Shown piece by piece: positions 20,278-28,124 of a stretch of 64,000 nucleotides of DNA (position 1 is the stretch's first letter; each line of letters opens with the position of its first letter). Under the pieces are notes generated by a model that was given only the letters and a program-made list of their open reading frames with translations, was not told the origin of the DNA and did not search any database. This DNA is from Shewanella sp. Isolate13 (lineage in GTDB: Bacteria > Pseudomonadota > Gammaproteobacteria > Enterobacterales > Shewanellaceae): the NCBI RefSeq assembly GCF_022398325.1, contig NZ_JAKEVD010000013.1, forward strand, positions 50,886 to 114,885. Reading direction: 5' to 3'. A program made the position numbers and the translations under genes.

Positions 20278-20852
20278 TAATAGTTACTCCTGATCGCATT
20301 GAAGGTCATCACCTCACCATTTGGCGTGGTGACATTAATGGTAACAAGCTTGGTATTTAAATTAGGTAAGTTGTCATAGGCGACCAAGACTTCTAGGCCG
20401 TAGTTAATATAGCGATCGGCATAGGTTTCACTGCTGTTGAGCATATTGCTGTTAATGTTTAGCCCACTATAGTCATCGACATCGTTATAGTCATTACGAG
20501 CCTCGGTCACGCCGGCGACAGTATCTGGCCCTAAATTCGCAGGTGCTGTACAAGGTAGACCTGCTGGCAGTCCAAATGCTGGTTTTGCTGGCGCGCCACA
20601 AGCTGGCACGCCGCCGTTCGAATTGGTGTTTTGATCGTAACGCTTACCCCAGATCTCATTCAAAATTGAATGGGCGAGTTCAGCAGAACGCACTCGATGT
20701 AGGGTATCTGCGGCGCGCTCTGCCTGCGGAAACAACATGGTACTCAGCAACACAAAGGCGATACTGATCACCACCATACCCACAACTAACTCGACTAAGG
20801 TAAAGGCCCTTTGAGTTTGGCGCTTTATTACTGAGAATCTATTGTCCGTCAT
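20277..20852 (-). CDS. mshD: MSHA minor pilin MshD
   Basis: A 191-residue prepilin-like protein of the PilV/GspI size class. The N-terminus reads KRQTQRA followed by FTLVELVVGMVVISIAFVLL, so residue -1 of the predicted cleavage site is Ala where Gly is usual; Glu at mature position 5 is kept. It overlaps mshC by 14 bp and mshO by one base in TAATG. It probably forms part of the minor pilin set that primes MSHA assembly. Confidence 0.9.
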   Translation of the reverse strand: MTDNRFSVIKRQTQRAFTLVELVVGMVVISIAFVLLSTMLFPQAERAADTLHRVRSAELAHSILNEIWGKRYDQNTNSNGGVPACGAPAKPAFGLPAGLPCTAPANLGPDTVAGVTEARNDYNDVDDYSGLNINSNMLNSSETYADRYINYGLEVLVAYDNLPNLNTKLVTINVTTPNGEVMTFNAIRSNY

Positions 20853-21315
20853 GGATATAGCCTTCAGATTCTATCGCAAGGAAGAGTGTCTCATCGGCAA
20901 TCACACTAATACAGTTACCATTGCAACGCGCGCCGTCCACAATTGGGACACCTTGCGCATTAAATTCGATATTGAATGTGCTTGCTCCACTGCGTAGCAA
21001 GGCGAGACTCGCTCCACCTTGAAACGCTTGCGGTGCATCGGTACGTACAGGGGAGCCACTGCAGGCGCCTTTAAAACGAGAAACTTGATAATTTTTATCG
21101 GTCACTGACAAACGGTAACAGCGATCTTGGTTATTCATCGCCATCATCTGCACTTTACGCAGCTCACTGATAAACTCATCGCGCAAAGTAAAAGCACTAT
21201 AGCTTGACGAGGTCAGTAGGCGAGGAATAACAACCACAGCGAGAATGGCAATAAGGATTATCGTGGTCACTAGCTCCACTAATGTAAAGCCTGTGTGTCG
21301 CTGCGCTCTATGCAT
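20839..21315 (-). CDS. mshC: MSHA minor pilin MshC
   Basis: A 158-residue GspH/FimT-like minor prepilin. The leader is MHRAQRHTG, followed by FTLVELVTTIILIAILAVVVIPRLL, with Gly at -1 and Glu at +5. Two Cys pairs (DRCYRL/GACSG and ARCNGNC) occur in the body. The ATG at 21315 has AGGA at good spacing. It is the first gene after the mshA terminator and therefore the likely head of an mshCDOPQ transcript. The 12-unit heptamer array ends 33 bp upstream of its start. Confidence 0.9.
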   Translation of the reverse strand: MHRAQRHTGFTLVELVTTIILIAILAVVVIPRLLTSSSYSAFTLRDEFISELRKVQMMAMNNQDRCYRLSVTDKNYQVSRFKGACSGSPVRTDAPQAFQGGASLALLRSGASTFNIEFNAQGVPIVDGARCNGNCISVIADETLFLAIESEGYIHDGQ

Positions 21316-21348
21316 TGCTCGTCCTGATTGATTCAGCGGTGTTTAGCT

Positions 21349-21432
21349 TAGGTTCTAGGTTCTAGGTTCTAGGTTCTAGGTTCTAGGTTCTAGGTCCTAG
21401 GTCCTAGGTCCTAGGTCCTAGGTCCTAGGTCC
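21349..21432. repeat. Perfect heptamer array: 6 x TAGGTTC then 6 x TAGGTCC
   Basis: Twelve head-to-tail 7-bp units fill 84 bp with no error inside either block. The + strand has six TAGGTTC (21349-21390) followed by six TAGGTCC (21391-21432). The two blocks differ by one base, consistent with two rounds of unit expansion. It lies in non-coding DNA between the mshA2 terminator and mshC. In the - strand direction the array reads (GGACCTA)6 then (GAACCTA)6. Each junction contains CTAG, and the second block contains repeated CCTAGG palindromes. It is a simple-sequence repeat able to change copy number by slippage; the unit lacks the spacers and dyad of a CRISPR repeat. Confidence 0.98.
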
Positions 21433-21469
21433 TACAAATTCTTAAAACTGATTTTCCAACAGTTTAATA

Positions 21470-21478
21470 ATTATGGCA
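21470..21478 (-). promoter_or_regulatory. Candidate extended -10 promoter for mshCDOPQ
   Basis: On the - strand TGCCATAAT gives an extended -10 (TG, one base, CATAAT) between the mshA2 terminator and the heptamer array. No good -35 box is visible. If used, transcription would start near 21463 and the whole array would lie in the mshC leader. The placement is supported mainly by the terminator upstream, which requires a new promoter here or read-through. Confidence 0.35.
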
Positions 21479-21507
21479 AATAAAGCCACAATAAACGGCC
21501 TAGATAC

Positions 21508-21534
21508 AAAAAAGGCCTGCGAGGCAGGCCTTTT
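21508..21534 (-). terminator. Intrinsic terminator after mshA2
   Basis: On the - strand AAAGGCCTGC and GCAGGCCTTT form a 10-bp stem with a 3-base loop, followed by a T-run. It lies 15 bp after the mshA2 stop. It should limit read-through from the pilin genes into mshC, allowing much higher expression of the major pilins than of the minor pilins. Confidence 0.92.
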
Positions 21535-21548
21535 AAAAGTAGTACTAT

Positions 21549-22067
21549 TTAGCAACCATCAGCGCTTACAACATATTTTGGAGCAACTGTCGAAGACGTA
21601 GCCGGAGTATAAGTAACGTAGCATTCAGTAGCCGTAGTAGCACCGAAACGTGGTGATCCTGCTTGGTAAAGTTCGACTGCAGTGAAACCAGTACCAACTG
21701 GCGCTATATACCAATCGGCATCTACCTTTTCATCCGTGCTAATATCAATATCTAATGCATTCTTCAGCTGAGCCGCTGTAGAAATTAAGTAGCCATAGTT
21801 AGTCGTGGCAGCTAGTCCAGTGCCAATATTAACCGAACCTAAATCACCTACAGTAGTACCACCTTTCTTCTCAACACCGGCAATTGCCGCTTTAGAGAAA
21901 ACCAGTGAGTTAGCACCTTGCAACGCGCCCTTCATACCTTGAAGGGTCGATGCACGCGCATCGCTCTGTAGGTTGATAAACTTAGGCGCTGCTGTGACAG
22001 CCAAGATACCTAGGATAATAATCACAACCACTAATTCGATTAGAGTAAAACCGTTTTGCTTTTGCAT
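21549..22067 (-). CDS. mshA: MSHA major pilin MshA, second tandem copy
   Basis: A 172-residue type IV prepilin. The leader MQKQNG is followed by [27 protein letters not shown], with Glu at +5 and the long alpha-1 helix. A C-terminal Cys pair (ATECYVTY and SADGC) forms the usual D-region. ATG at 22067 matches the other copy's leader and has AGGA upstream; an upstream in-frame ATG (22100) would add 11 residues and overlap the previous gene. About the first 60 residues closely match the copy just upstream while the rest differs strongly. It is followed directly by a strong terminator, as expected for an abundant subunit. Confidence 0.93.
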   Translation of the reverse strand: MQKQNGFTLIELVVVIIILGILAVTAAPKFINLQSDARASTLQGMKGALQGANSLVFSKAAIAGVEKKGGTTVGDLGSVNIGTGLAATTNYGYLISTAAQLKNALDIDISTDEKVDADWYIAPVGTGFTAVELYQAGSPRFGATTATECYVTYTPATSSTVAPKYVVSADGC

Positions 22068-22080
22068 TAAAAGAGTCCTA

Positions 22081-22596
22081 TTAACAGCCTGTATCAACAA
22101 TTACGTAAGTAGGCGTAGTTGTAGCCGTAGCTTCAGTGTATGTTAATTGACAGGTTTTGCTATCATTAGGAGCGCCAACTTGACTGATAACCATAGTACC
22201 TGGAGTATTAGCTGTGCCAACTGTAGCGGTGTAAACCCAATCAGCATTGCCTGGAGTTGCTACTGGTGCAAACGAGGCATCAATCGCAGTATTAAAATCA
22301 GTGCCTGTTGCTAATAAATAACCGTATAGAGTCTTTACATTAATCGGAGCTGCTTCAGTTCCGATATTTACATCAGTCCCGGTAATAACGCTCGCTCGCT
22401 CATCACCAGCTAGCGCAGCCTTAGCGAATACTAGGCCGTTAGCGCCTTGGATGGCACCTTTAACACCTTGCAGCGCAGAAGCACGTGCATCGCTTTGTAG
22501 GTTGATAAACTTAGGCGCCGCAGTCACTGCCAAGATACCCAAAATAATAATAACGACCACTAATTCAATTAGCGTAAAACCATTTTGCTTTTGCAT
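22081..22596 (-). CDS. mshA: MSHA major pilin MshA, first tandem copy
   Basis: A 171-residue type IV prepilin lying 13 bp upstream of a paralogue. Its leader MQKQNG and first about 50 mature residues are almost the same as in the second copy (shared [20 protein letters not shown]), but the surface-exposed part differs. Near the end it has the Cys pair SKTCQLTY and IVDTGC. ATG at 22596 has GAGGA at 7-base spacing. Which of the two is the main fibre subunit cannot be told from sequence; its stronger Shine-Dalgarno and first position favour this one. Confidence 0.93.
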   Translation of the reverse strand: MQKQNGFTLIELVVVIIILGILAVTAAPKFINLQSDARASALQGVKGAIQGANGLVFAKAALAGDERASVITGTDVNIGTEAAPINVKTLYGYLLATGTDFNTAIDASFAPVATPGNADWVYTATVGTANTPGTMVISQVGAPNDSKTCQLTYTEATATTTPTYVIVDTGC

Positions 22597-22690
22597 ATAA
22601 ATATCCTCAATCACATAACATGTACGGCAAACACTAAAAGCCTGTGAGCCGTAAACAATTAACTTTTACTGTAAACCAGCAACTGCTTGC

Positions 22691-23299
22691 TTAGTCGATA
22701 AAACTTGCCACTTGACCAGACCCTGGGTTGTAAGTCACCCCTTTGCCAGCTAAGTTACTTAGATCGGTTAAATCTTCAGTAGGCTTACCATCCTGTGGAT
22801 TTAACACCAGTGATGAGGCTAGGTAATACAAACAAACATCAAGATCGCTAACTTGCACGCCATCTATGGTATTTGAACTGCCACCCGCTCCTTTTGCCAC
22901 ACTCACTACATATCTTGCTTTACGCGCATCTTCTCCTGAACCTACGCTTCGTGGTGCATTTTGTAAAACAAGATCAAATACTTCTTGGCACGTACCTTCT
23001 GTCATAGCTTTAGCATCGGTATTGCTCGAACCCGTTGGGTAGCCGAAGCGAGTATCTAATGCTACTGAGGTGCCATCTAATAACACGGTATTGTTACGGC
23101 GACCGTCCACTTCCCACTGTGAGCGAACAAAGCTCACTGCAGTACTTAAGCCACCAGCTACGCCGTCTACACTGGCATCTTCAGCATCATCAGTTACGTT
23201 TAAAAAACGTGGAATAGCCGTCGCGGCCAATAAACCTAAGATCACGATAACTATGACTAATTCAATAAGGGAGAAGCCCTTTTGATACTGTTGTTTCAT
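22691..23299 (-). CDS. mshB: MSHA pilin-like protein MshB
   Basis: A 202-residue prepilin. The leader MKQQYQKG is followed by FSLIELVIVIVILGLLAATAIPRFL, with Glu at +5, and two Cys lie in the globular part (GTCQEVFD and DLDVCLYY). A strong GGGGGTAAA precedes the ATG at 23299. It sits between mshF and the mshA pair with a gap of about 70 bp upstream, which could carry a pilin promoter. MshB is a minor or accessory pilin in MSHA loci. Confidence 0.9.
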   Translation of the reverse strand: MKQQYQKGFSLIELVIVIVILGLLAATAIPRFLNVTDDAEDASVDGVAGGLSTAVSFVRSQWEVDGRRNNTVLLDGTSVALDTRFGYPTGSSNTDAKAMTEGTCQEVFDLVLQNAPRSVGSGEDARKARYVVSVAKGAGGSSNTIDGVQVSDLDVCLYYLASSLVLNPQDGKPTEDLTDLSNLAGKGVTYNPGSGQVASFID

Positions 23300-23368
23300 T
23301 TTACCCCCAGTGTTGTATGCGGCTATTCTAGCAGTTTGTTAAAATTAGAAAACAGATAATTTCACTCT

Positions 23369-23860
23369 TTAGCCACCTTGCGTCAAAAAAATGACCCGCC
23401 CAGAGGTGGTTTGATAGCTAATACTTTCACCTGACTCGCCAATAAATCGGCAAACACCCGTATCAGAATTGAATCGCGTTTCAATTTGTTGCGCATAACC
23501 TGGCCCCAACAATTCCATCAATAATTGCCGACAACCAGCAACACTTGTCTCATTCGGCACAGGCCAGCCTCCCGCGGCCATGCGCACTTGGCCTGTGGAT
23601 GAGGCGTGTTTAGGATTATCTGAATACCAATCGAGTATCAAGATCTCCGGCTTGCTACGCATCAACCATTGAGAGCGAGCGACCCCCAGTACATTGAGTA
23701 AGCGTGTATGCTCAACTTGCATACTAGGCCGACTCAGCTGCTTAATACTGCCAAAGTAATTAAAAGCTAAGTAAAACAATACAATTAACAAAATGATTAA
23801 GGCAATAATCTTGCCATAAACGCTAATCAACTCTGCATCGGCTTTTTGTTGATTAAGCAC
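23369..23860 (-). CDS. mshF: MSHA biogenesis protein MshF
   Basis: A 163-residue protein with a short cytoplasmic start, one membrane helix (GKIIALIILLIVLFYLAFNYF, residues about 16-36) and a small periplasmic domain with one Cys pair (AGCRQLL and TGVCRFI). The position directly after mshG and before mshB identifies it. Its exact role in pilus assembly is not established. Confidence 0.82.
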   Translation of the reverse strand: MLNQQKADAELISVYGKIIALIILLIVLFYLAFNYFGSIKQLSRPSMQVEHTRLLNVLGVARSQWLMRSKPEILILDWYSDNPKHASSTGQVRMAAGGWPVPNETSVAGCRQLLMELLGPGYAQQIETRFNSDTGVCRFIGESGESISYQTTSGRVIFLTQGG

Positions 23861-23878
23861 AGCCTTGTTCTCGCGTCA

Positions 23879-25099
23879 TCAGCTACCGCCCTTAACGACA
23901 TTAAGCATGTCCCACATAGGCAGGTAGATCCCCAGTGCTAAGACCAACACGATACAGGCAACAAAGCCGATCAAGATAGGCTCCAGCTTGGCGGTTAAAT
24001 TCTTAAGGTCGTAGTCGACTTCGCCCTCGTAAAAATCGGCGGCATCGTTAAGTAGCTGATCAATTTGCCCCGTTTCTTCACCTACGGCCACCATCTGCAG
24101 CACAAGTGGGGTAAATAGTTGGCAGTTATTCGACACCCTAAGCATAGACTCACCCGACTCAATACCACGACGCATTCCCACGATACGGTCGTGCATATAA
24201 GCATTATCGACCGCGTCGGCGACTAAACTGAGCGCCTGAGTCATAGGTACACCAGCGCTCAACATCATCGAGAAACTACGACAATAGCGAGACAGGGTCG
24301 AACGTTCGATAATGCTGCCTACCGCGGGAATATTGAGCTTCCACTTGTCCCACTGCTTTTCACCTTTCTCGGTACTATGCCAATAGCGAATACCCACAAA
24401 ACCAGCCAGCAACACCACTATCATCGCGGGCCAATAATTAACGAATACGTTAGAAGTATTAATTAACAGTTTAGTCGCCCAAGGCAGATCGGCACCGAAT
24501 CGAGAAAACATCTCTGCAAACTTAGGGATCACCATGATGTTAAGGATCACCATGGCAATTGCGATGGCGATCAATACAAAGATCGGATAGCGCATAGCGG
24601 CTTTAATACGCCTGCGCGTTTCCTGCTCACGCTCGATATAACCTGCAAGTTGAATAAACGCATCTTCCAGCTTACCCGTGTTCTCACCCACATGAACCAT
24701 AGAAACAAACAGCGCGTCGAATACATCAGGGTGCTGGTTCATCGCTGATGATAGAGGGCGACCTGAAGTTAGCTGTTCTGAAATATCATCCAGCGCCTCT
24801 TTCATTCGCACCGAATGCGTAGTCTCAGAAAGGCCGGCGATCGCACGTAGTATCGGGATCCCTGAACGCGTCAAAGAATACATCTGGCGGGTAAAGATCT
24901 GCAGCTCATCTAATGCAACCTTGCCTTTAAACAAAGCCTTAAAGCTAAACTCTTTAACCTCTTCTGCTACTGTCAGCTCCAGCGGGATCACCCCACGAGA
25001 CATCAGCTGATCTGCGGCAGCACTCTCAGAGCTAGCATCCAGTACCCCTTTAATCTGCTCACCTTGTGCGCTGCGACCACGATAGCGATATGTTGGCAT
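23879..25099 (-). CDS. mshG: MSHA inner-membrane platform protein MshG (PilC/GspF family)
   Basis: A 406-residue type IV pilus platform protein. It has two GspF repeats (about residues 68-190 and 270-392) and three strong membrane helices (about 168-190, 220-238 and 375-395). The N-terminus MPTYRYRGRSAQGEQIKGVLDASSE is typical of the family, as is TQALSLVADAVDN. It couples the MshE motor to pilin insertion. It starts 2 bp after the mshE stop. Confidence 0.95.
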   Translation of the reverse strand: MPTYRYRGRSAQGEQIKGVLDASSESAAADQLMSRGVIPLELTVAEEVKEFSFKALFKGKVALDELQIFTRQMYSLTRSGIPILRAIAGLSETTHSVRMKEALDDISEQLTSGRPLSSAMNQHPDVFDALFVSMVHVGENTGKLEDAFIQLAGYIEREQETRRRIKAAMRYPIFVLIAIAIAMVILNIMVIPKFAEMFSRFGADLPWATKLLINTSNVFVNYWPAMIVVLLAGFVGIRYWHSTEKGEKQWDKWKLNIPAVGSIIERSTLSRYCRSFSMMLSAGVPMTQALSLVADAVDNAYMHDRIVGMRRGIESGESMLRVSNNCQLFTPLVLQMVAVGEETGQIDQLLNDAADFYEGEVDYDLKNLTAKLEPILIGFVACIVLVLALGIYLPMWDMLNVVKGGS

Positions 25100-25101
25100 G
25101 A

Positions 25102-26835
25102 TTAAGCCTCACTCAGCTCTAGTTCAATGTCACTGACATCTTCAACTAACTTAGCGACCTCTTCTATGGTGGTCATCCCCTGTGCCAAATACTTTAAAGC
25201 GGACTCGGCTAACGGGGTAAAGTTGGGGCTCTGATATGCGGCGCGAGTAAAGTCCTGGGGGTTACCGGTACGCATCGCCTCAATCATAGGCTCATCAAGC
25301 TCTAAAATCTCAAACACACCGATACGGCCGCGATAGCCACTACCGTTACAACTCTGACAGCCAGCCCCGACTCTAAAGGTGGCTTTGGAGTAGTCCATTT
25401 GACTCACACTCGATAGCCAGACTTTATCTTGTGCAGTGAGATGGTAATCTATTGCACAATTTTGGCAGACGCGGCGCACTAGTCGCTGGGCAATAATCAC
25501 CCTAAGCGCACTGGCTACAAGGTAACTCGCCGCCCCCATATCCAGCAGACGCAGAGCACTGGTCACCGCATCATTGGTATGTAGAGTCGATAATACGAAG
25601 TGACCCGTTAACGCGCCTCGAAGACCAATCTCAACCGTCTCTTGGTCTCGCATCTCACCCACCATGATAATATCTGGATCTTGACGCAAGGTGGTTCTTA
25701 ACACGTTAGAAAAATCGAGGCCGATCTTATGGTTCACTTGAACTTGGTTAATTCTAGGTAACTGGTATTCCACCGGATCTTCAACCGTGATGATCTTGCG
25801 ATCCGCAGTGTTCAGTTCACTGAGCACCCCGTAAAGTGTGGTCGTTTTACCGCTACCGGTTGGCCCTGTCACCAGTAGCATTCCATGAGGGCGTTTGATC
25901 TGACGACGCACTCTTGCCAGCATCTCAGGCGGCATGCCCGTCTCATTCAAGGTCAACAGACCCGCCGATTGATCCAGCAGACGCATTACCACCGACTCAC
26001 CGTGGTAGATAGGCATAGTCGACATACGCACATCGATCTTATGGCCTTTGATCTCCATATGGAATCGACCATCTTGAGGTAGGCGTTTCTCTGAGATGTC
26101 CAAGCCAGCCATTAGCTTTAGGCGCAAGACTAACGCAGCGGCGATGCTCACTTCAGGCAAGATGTTTTCATGTAGCTGGCCATCGATACGTTGACGAATA
26201 CGCAGTGACTTTTCACCTGGCTCGATATGGATATCCGAGGCGCGCATCTGCACCGCATCTTCGAAGATAGACTGCAGTAACTTAACCACTGTAGTCTCAT
26301 TATCGCTATCGGCTTCGGTCAAGCTGCCGAGATCGAATAGCTCATCTGCGGCATATTCCTCTTCGAGCCTGCCTGCGATCTGCGCGATCTCGTCGGTGCG
26401 TCGATAGAGGTTATCGAAGGCATCTAATAACTGCTGCTCGGTGACTACCGCGATAGAGATAGTCTTTGGTGCTAACTGTAGCTCAAGGTGATCCATCGCC
26501 TGCAGATCGGCGGGATCGCTCATCGCCACCAGCACACTATCACCGTTATCTTCTACGACTAAGGCGCGATAGCGACGCGCCTGCACCTCTGGCAATAGGC
26601 CGATAACGTTTGCCGCGATAGCCCGCTTACTGATGTCGAGAAAAGGAATGTTAAGCTGATGCGACAAAAACTGCAGTAGCTGCTGCTCTGTGATACATGA
26701 CAGGTCGATCAGTGTACGGCCCAGCTTCTTTCCCGTATTACGCTGTTCGGCTAATGCTTGCTGCAACTGCTCTTCGGTGATGATGTGCTCCTGAACCAGC
26801 AGATCACCTAATCGCATTTTTAATTTGGGTTTCAC
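25102..26835 (-). CDS. mshE: MSHA pilus extension ATPase MshE with N-terminal MshEN domain
   Basis: A 577-residue GspE/PilB ATPase. The N-terminal about 150 residues form an MshEN domain with two motifs of the c-di-GMP-binding type: RLGDLLVQEHIITEEQLQQA and KLGRTLIDLSCITEQQLLQF (about residues 8-60). This is the motif pair known from Vibrio cholerae MshE. The motor domain has Walker A GPTGSGKTTT (about 323), an Asp box, Walker B DPDIIMVGEMRD and a His box. A Zn-binding tetracysteine (CQNC, CQSC) lies near residues 465-500. It should drive c-di-GMP-responsive pilus extension; binding here is inferred from motif. It abuts mshN and mshG. Confidence 0.96.
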   Translation of the reverse strand: MKPKLKMRLGDLLVQEHIITEEQLQQALAEQRNTGKKLGRTLIDLSCITEQQLLQFLSHQLNIPFLDISKRAIAANVIGLLPEVQARRYRALVVEDNGDSVLVAMSDPADLQAMDHLELQLAPKTISIAVVTEQQLLDAFDNLYRRTDEIAQIAGRLEEEYAADELFDLGSLTEADSDNETTVVKLLQSIFEDAVQMRASDIHIEPGEKSLRIRQRIDGQLHENILPEVSIAAALVLRLKLMAGLDISEKRLPQDGRFHMEIKGHKIDVRMSTMPIYHGESVVMRLLDQSAGLLTLNETGMPPEMLARVRRQIKRPHGMLLVTGPTGSGKTTTLYGVLSELNTADRKIITVEDPVEYQLPRINQVQVNHKIGLDFSNVLRTTLRQDPDIIMVGEMRDQETVEIGLRGALTGHFVLSTLHTNDAVTSALRLLDMGAASYLVASALRVIIAQRLVRRVCQNCAIDYHLTAQDKVWLSSVSQMDYSKATFRVGAGCQSCNGSGYRGRIGVFEILELDEPMIEAMRTGNPQDFTRAAYQSPNFTPLAESALKYLAQGMTTIEEVAKLVEDVSDIELELSEA

Positions 26836-28124
26836 TAGTACGCTCCTAACTGCAGCAATCGATTATCGACGTAAACCTTAGCCTGCGCAGATAAGTTACC
26901 TTGAGACAAAGCTTGGCTATATGCCGCTTTCGCTTCGGTATATTTTTGCTGCGCATCTAAGGAATAACCAAGCCCCATCCACCAGCGGCCTTGACTGGGC
27001 TCATACTTGGCAAGCTGACGAAAGCTCTGTTCCGCGACCGGATAGTCTTTCTGCGCTTGTGCCAGGTCACTCTGCTGATGCCACTTCTTAATGGCTAACA
27101 CACTGTTATCTGGAATTTTAGCTAGGTTCTTAAGCGCCTGCTCGGCTTGTCCACCCGCCTGCTGCACTCGCGCTAACAGCAGGGAAAACTCATACTCTTG
27201 CGGAAACAAAAGCTGCCCCTGCTCTAGCAACTTGGCCGCTTTGGCTAACTTGCTCTGGCCATAATAGAGGGCTGCAGCCTGTCTTCTTGCCTGATGTAAA
27301 CTTGGGTCATAGGCAAGCGCCGCCTCGTAATAAGTTAGCGCGTCACGGTGAAGCCCCTGCTGCTGCGCATCGGTTGCCAGCAGCATCTGCTTCTGCGCCA
27401 GCTCCTCAGGTGAAAGCTTTACCTCTTTAACCGCCATATTGCCGCTGTTATGTAACTGCTTAGAGCGATTAGTGGCAGGCGCAATATTTAGCTTTGTAGC
27501 CATTGCAGGCTTAGGCTGACTCTGCACAACCTGCACAGTGCTGCTATTAACTGCTACTTGAGTTTTTGCTAGCGTTTGAACCTGCGGTTCTTCTGTCACT
27601 TCGCTGGCTTGCTGCGACTCATTCTTCGCTAGCTGATGACGACCTGTGTTAGCGCTCGTACTTGCTTGTTCTGTGTCAGTGGCGACAGCTACTGTAGGCA
27701 CAATTGAACGACTATCCTCTGAGGCTGCGGGCTCTGAATGCGTAACTTTAGCTTGTATTGCTTCTGAGGCCTGAGCTGGTGAAACCACGGCTTCTGAGAC
27801 TATTGAATCTGGCGCCGATGGCTCTGACTCAGACCTTGATTCTGCTTCTGGCGTTACCAATTCAGCAGGCGTGCTCTGGGGCTTAACCACCTCAGATGTT
27901 GCTGCCTGCAGGTTTGAAGCCACGGCCTTGTCAGCTTGAAATACCGTTAAGCCATAAAACATCACCAAGCCACCGACTGCGAGCGAAACGATACTCGTAA
28001 GTAATAGAGCACGCTTCGAAGAGGTCTTAGGTTTAAAGGCCAATTGTGGGGCAGTCATACTTTCTATGCCATGTGGCTGTTGGCGCTCATCTAAATCTTT
28101 GAGCATCTTATTGATTACGCTCAT
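26835..28124 (-). CDS. mshN: MSHA biogenesis TPR protein MshN
   Basis: A 429-residue protein. The N-terminus MSVINKMLKDLDERQQ is characteristic of MshN-like proteins, followed by one membrane helix (LLLTSIVSLAVGGLVMFYGL, about 40-60), a Ser/Ala/Glu/Gln-rich low-complexity linker (about 65-235) and TPR-like repeats to the end (about 245-425). It is probably a periplasmic TPR scaffold working with the secretin. It overlaps mshM by 4 bp and shares one base with mshE. Confidence 0.88.
   Translation of the reverse strand: MSVINKMLKDLDERQQPHGIESMTAPQLAFKPKTSSKRALLLTSIVSLAVGGLVMFYGLTVFQADKAVASNLQAATSEVVKPQSTPAELVTPEAESRSESEPSAPDSIVSEAVVSPAQASEAIQAKVTHSEPAASEDSRSIVPTVAVATDTEQASTSANTGRHQLAKNESQQASEVTEEPQVQTLAKTQVAVNSSTVQVVQSQPKPAMATKLNIAPATNRSKQLHNSGNMAVKEVKLSPEELAQKQMLLATDAQQQGLHRDALTYYEAALAYDPSLHQARRQAAALYYGQSKLAKAAKLLEQGQLLFPQEYEFSLLLARVQQAGGQAEQALKNLAKIPDNSVLAIKKWHQQSDLAQAQKDYPVAEQSFRQLAKYEPSQGRWWMGLGYSLDAQQKYTEAKAAYSQALSQGNLSAQAKVYVDNRLLQLGAY

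Noticed and set aside
21349..21432. CRISPR-like array
   Set aside because: The units are 7 bp, contiguous and without spacers; there are no cas genes in the window. It is a simple tandem repeat.
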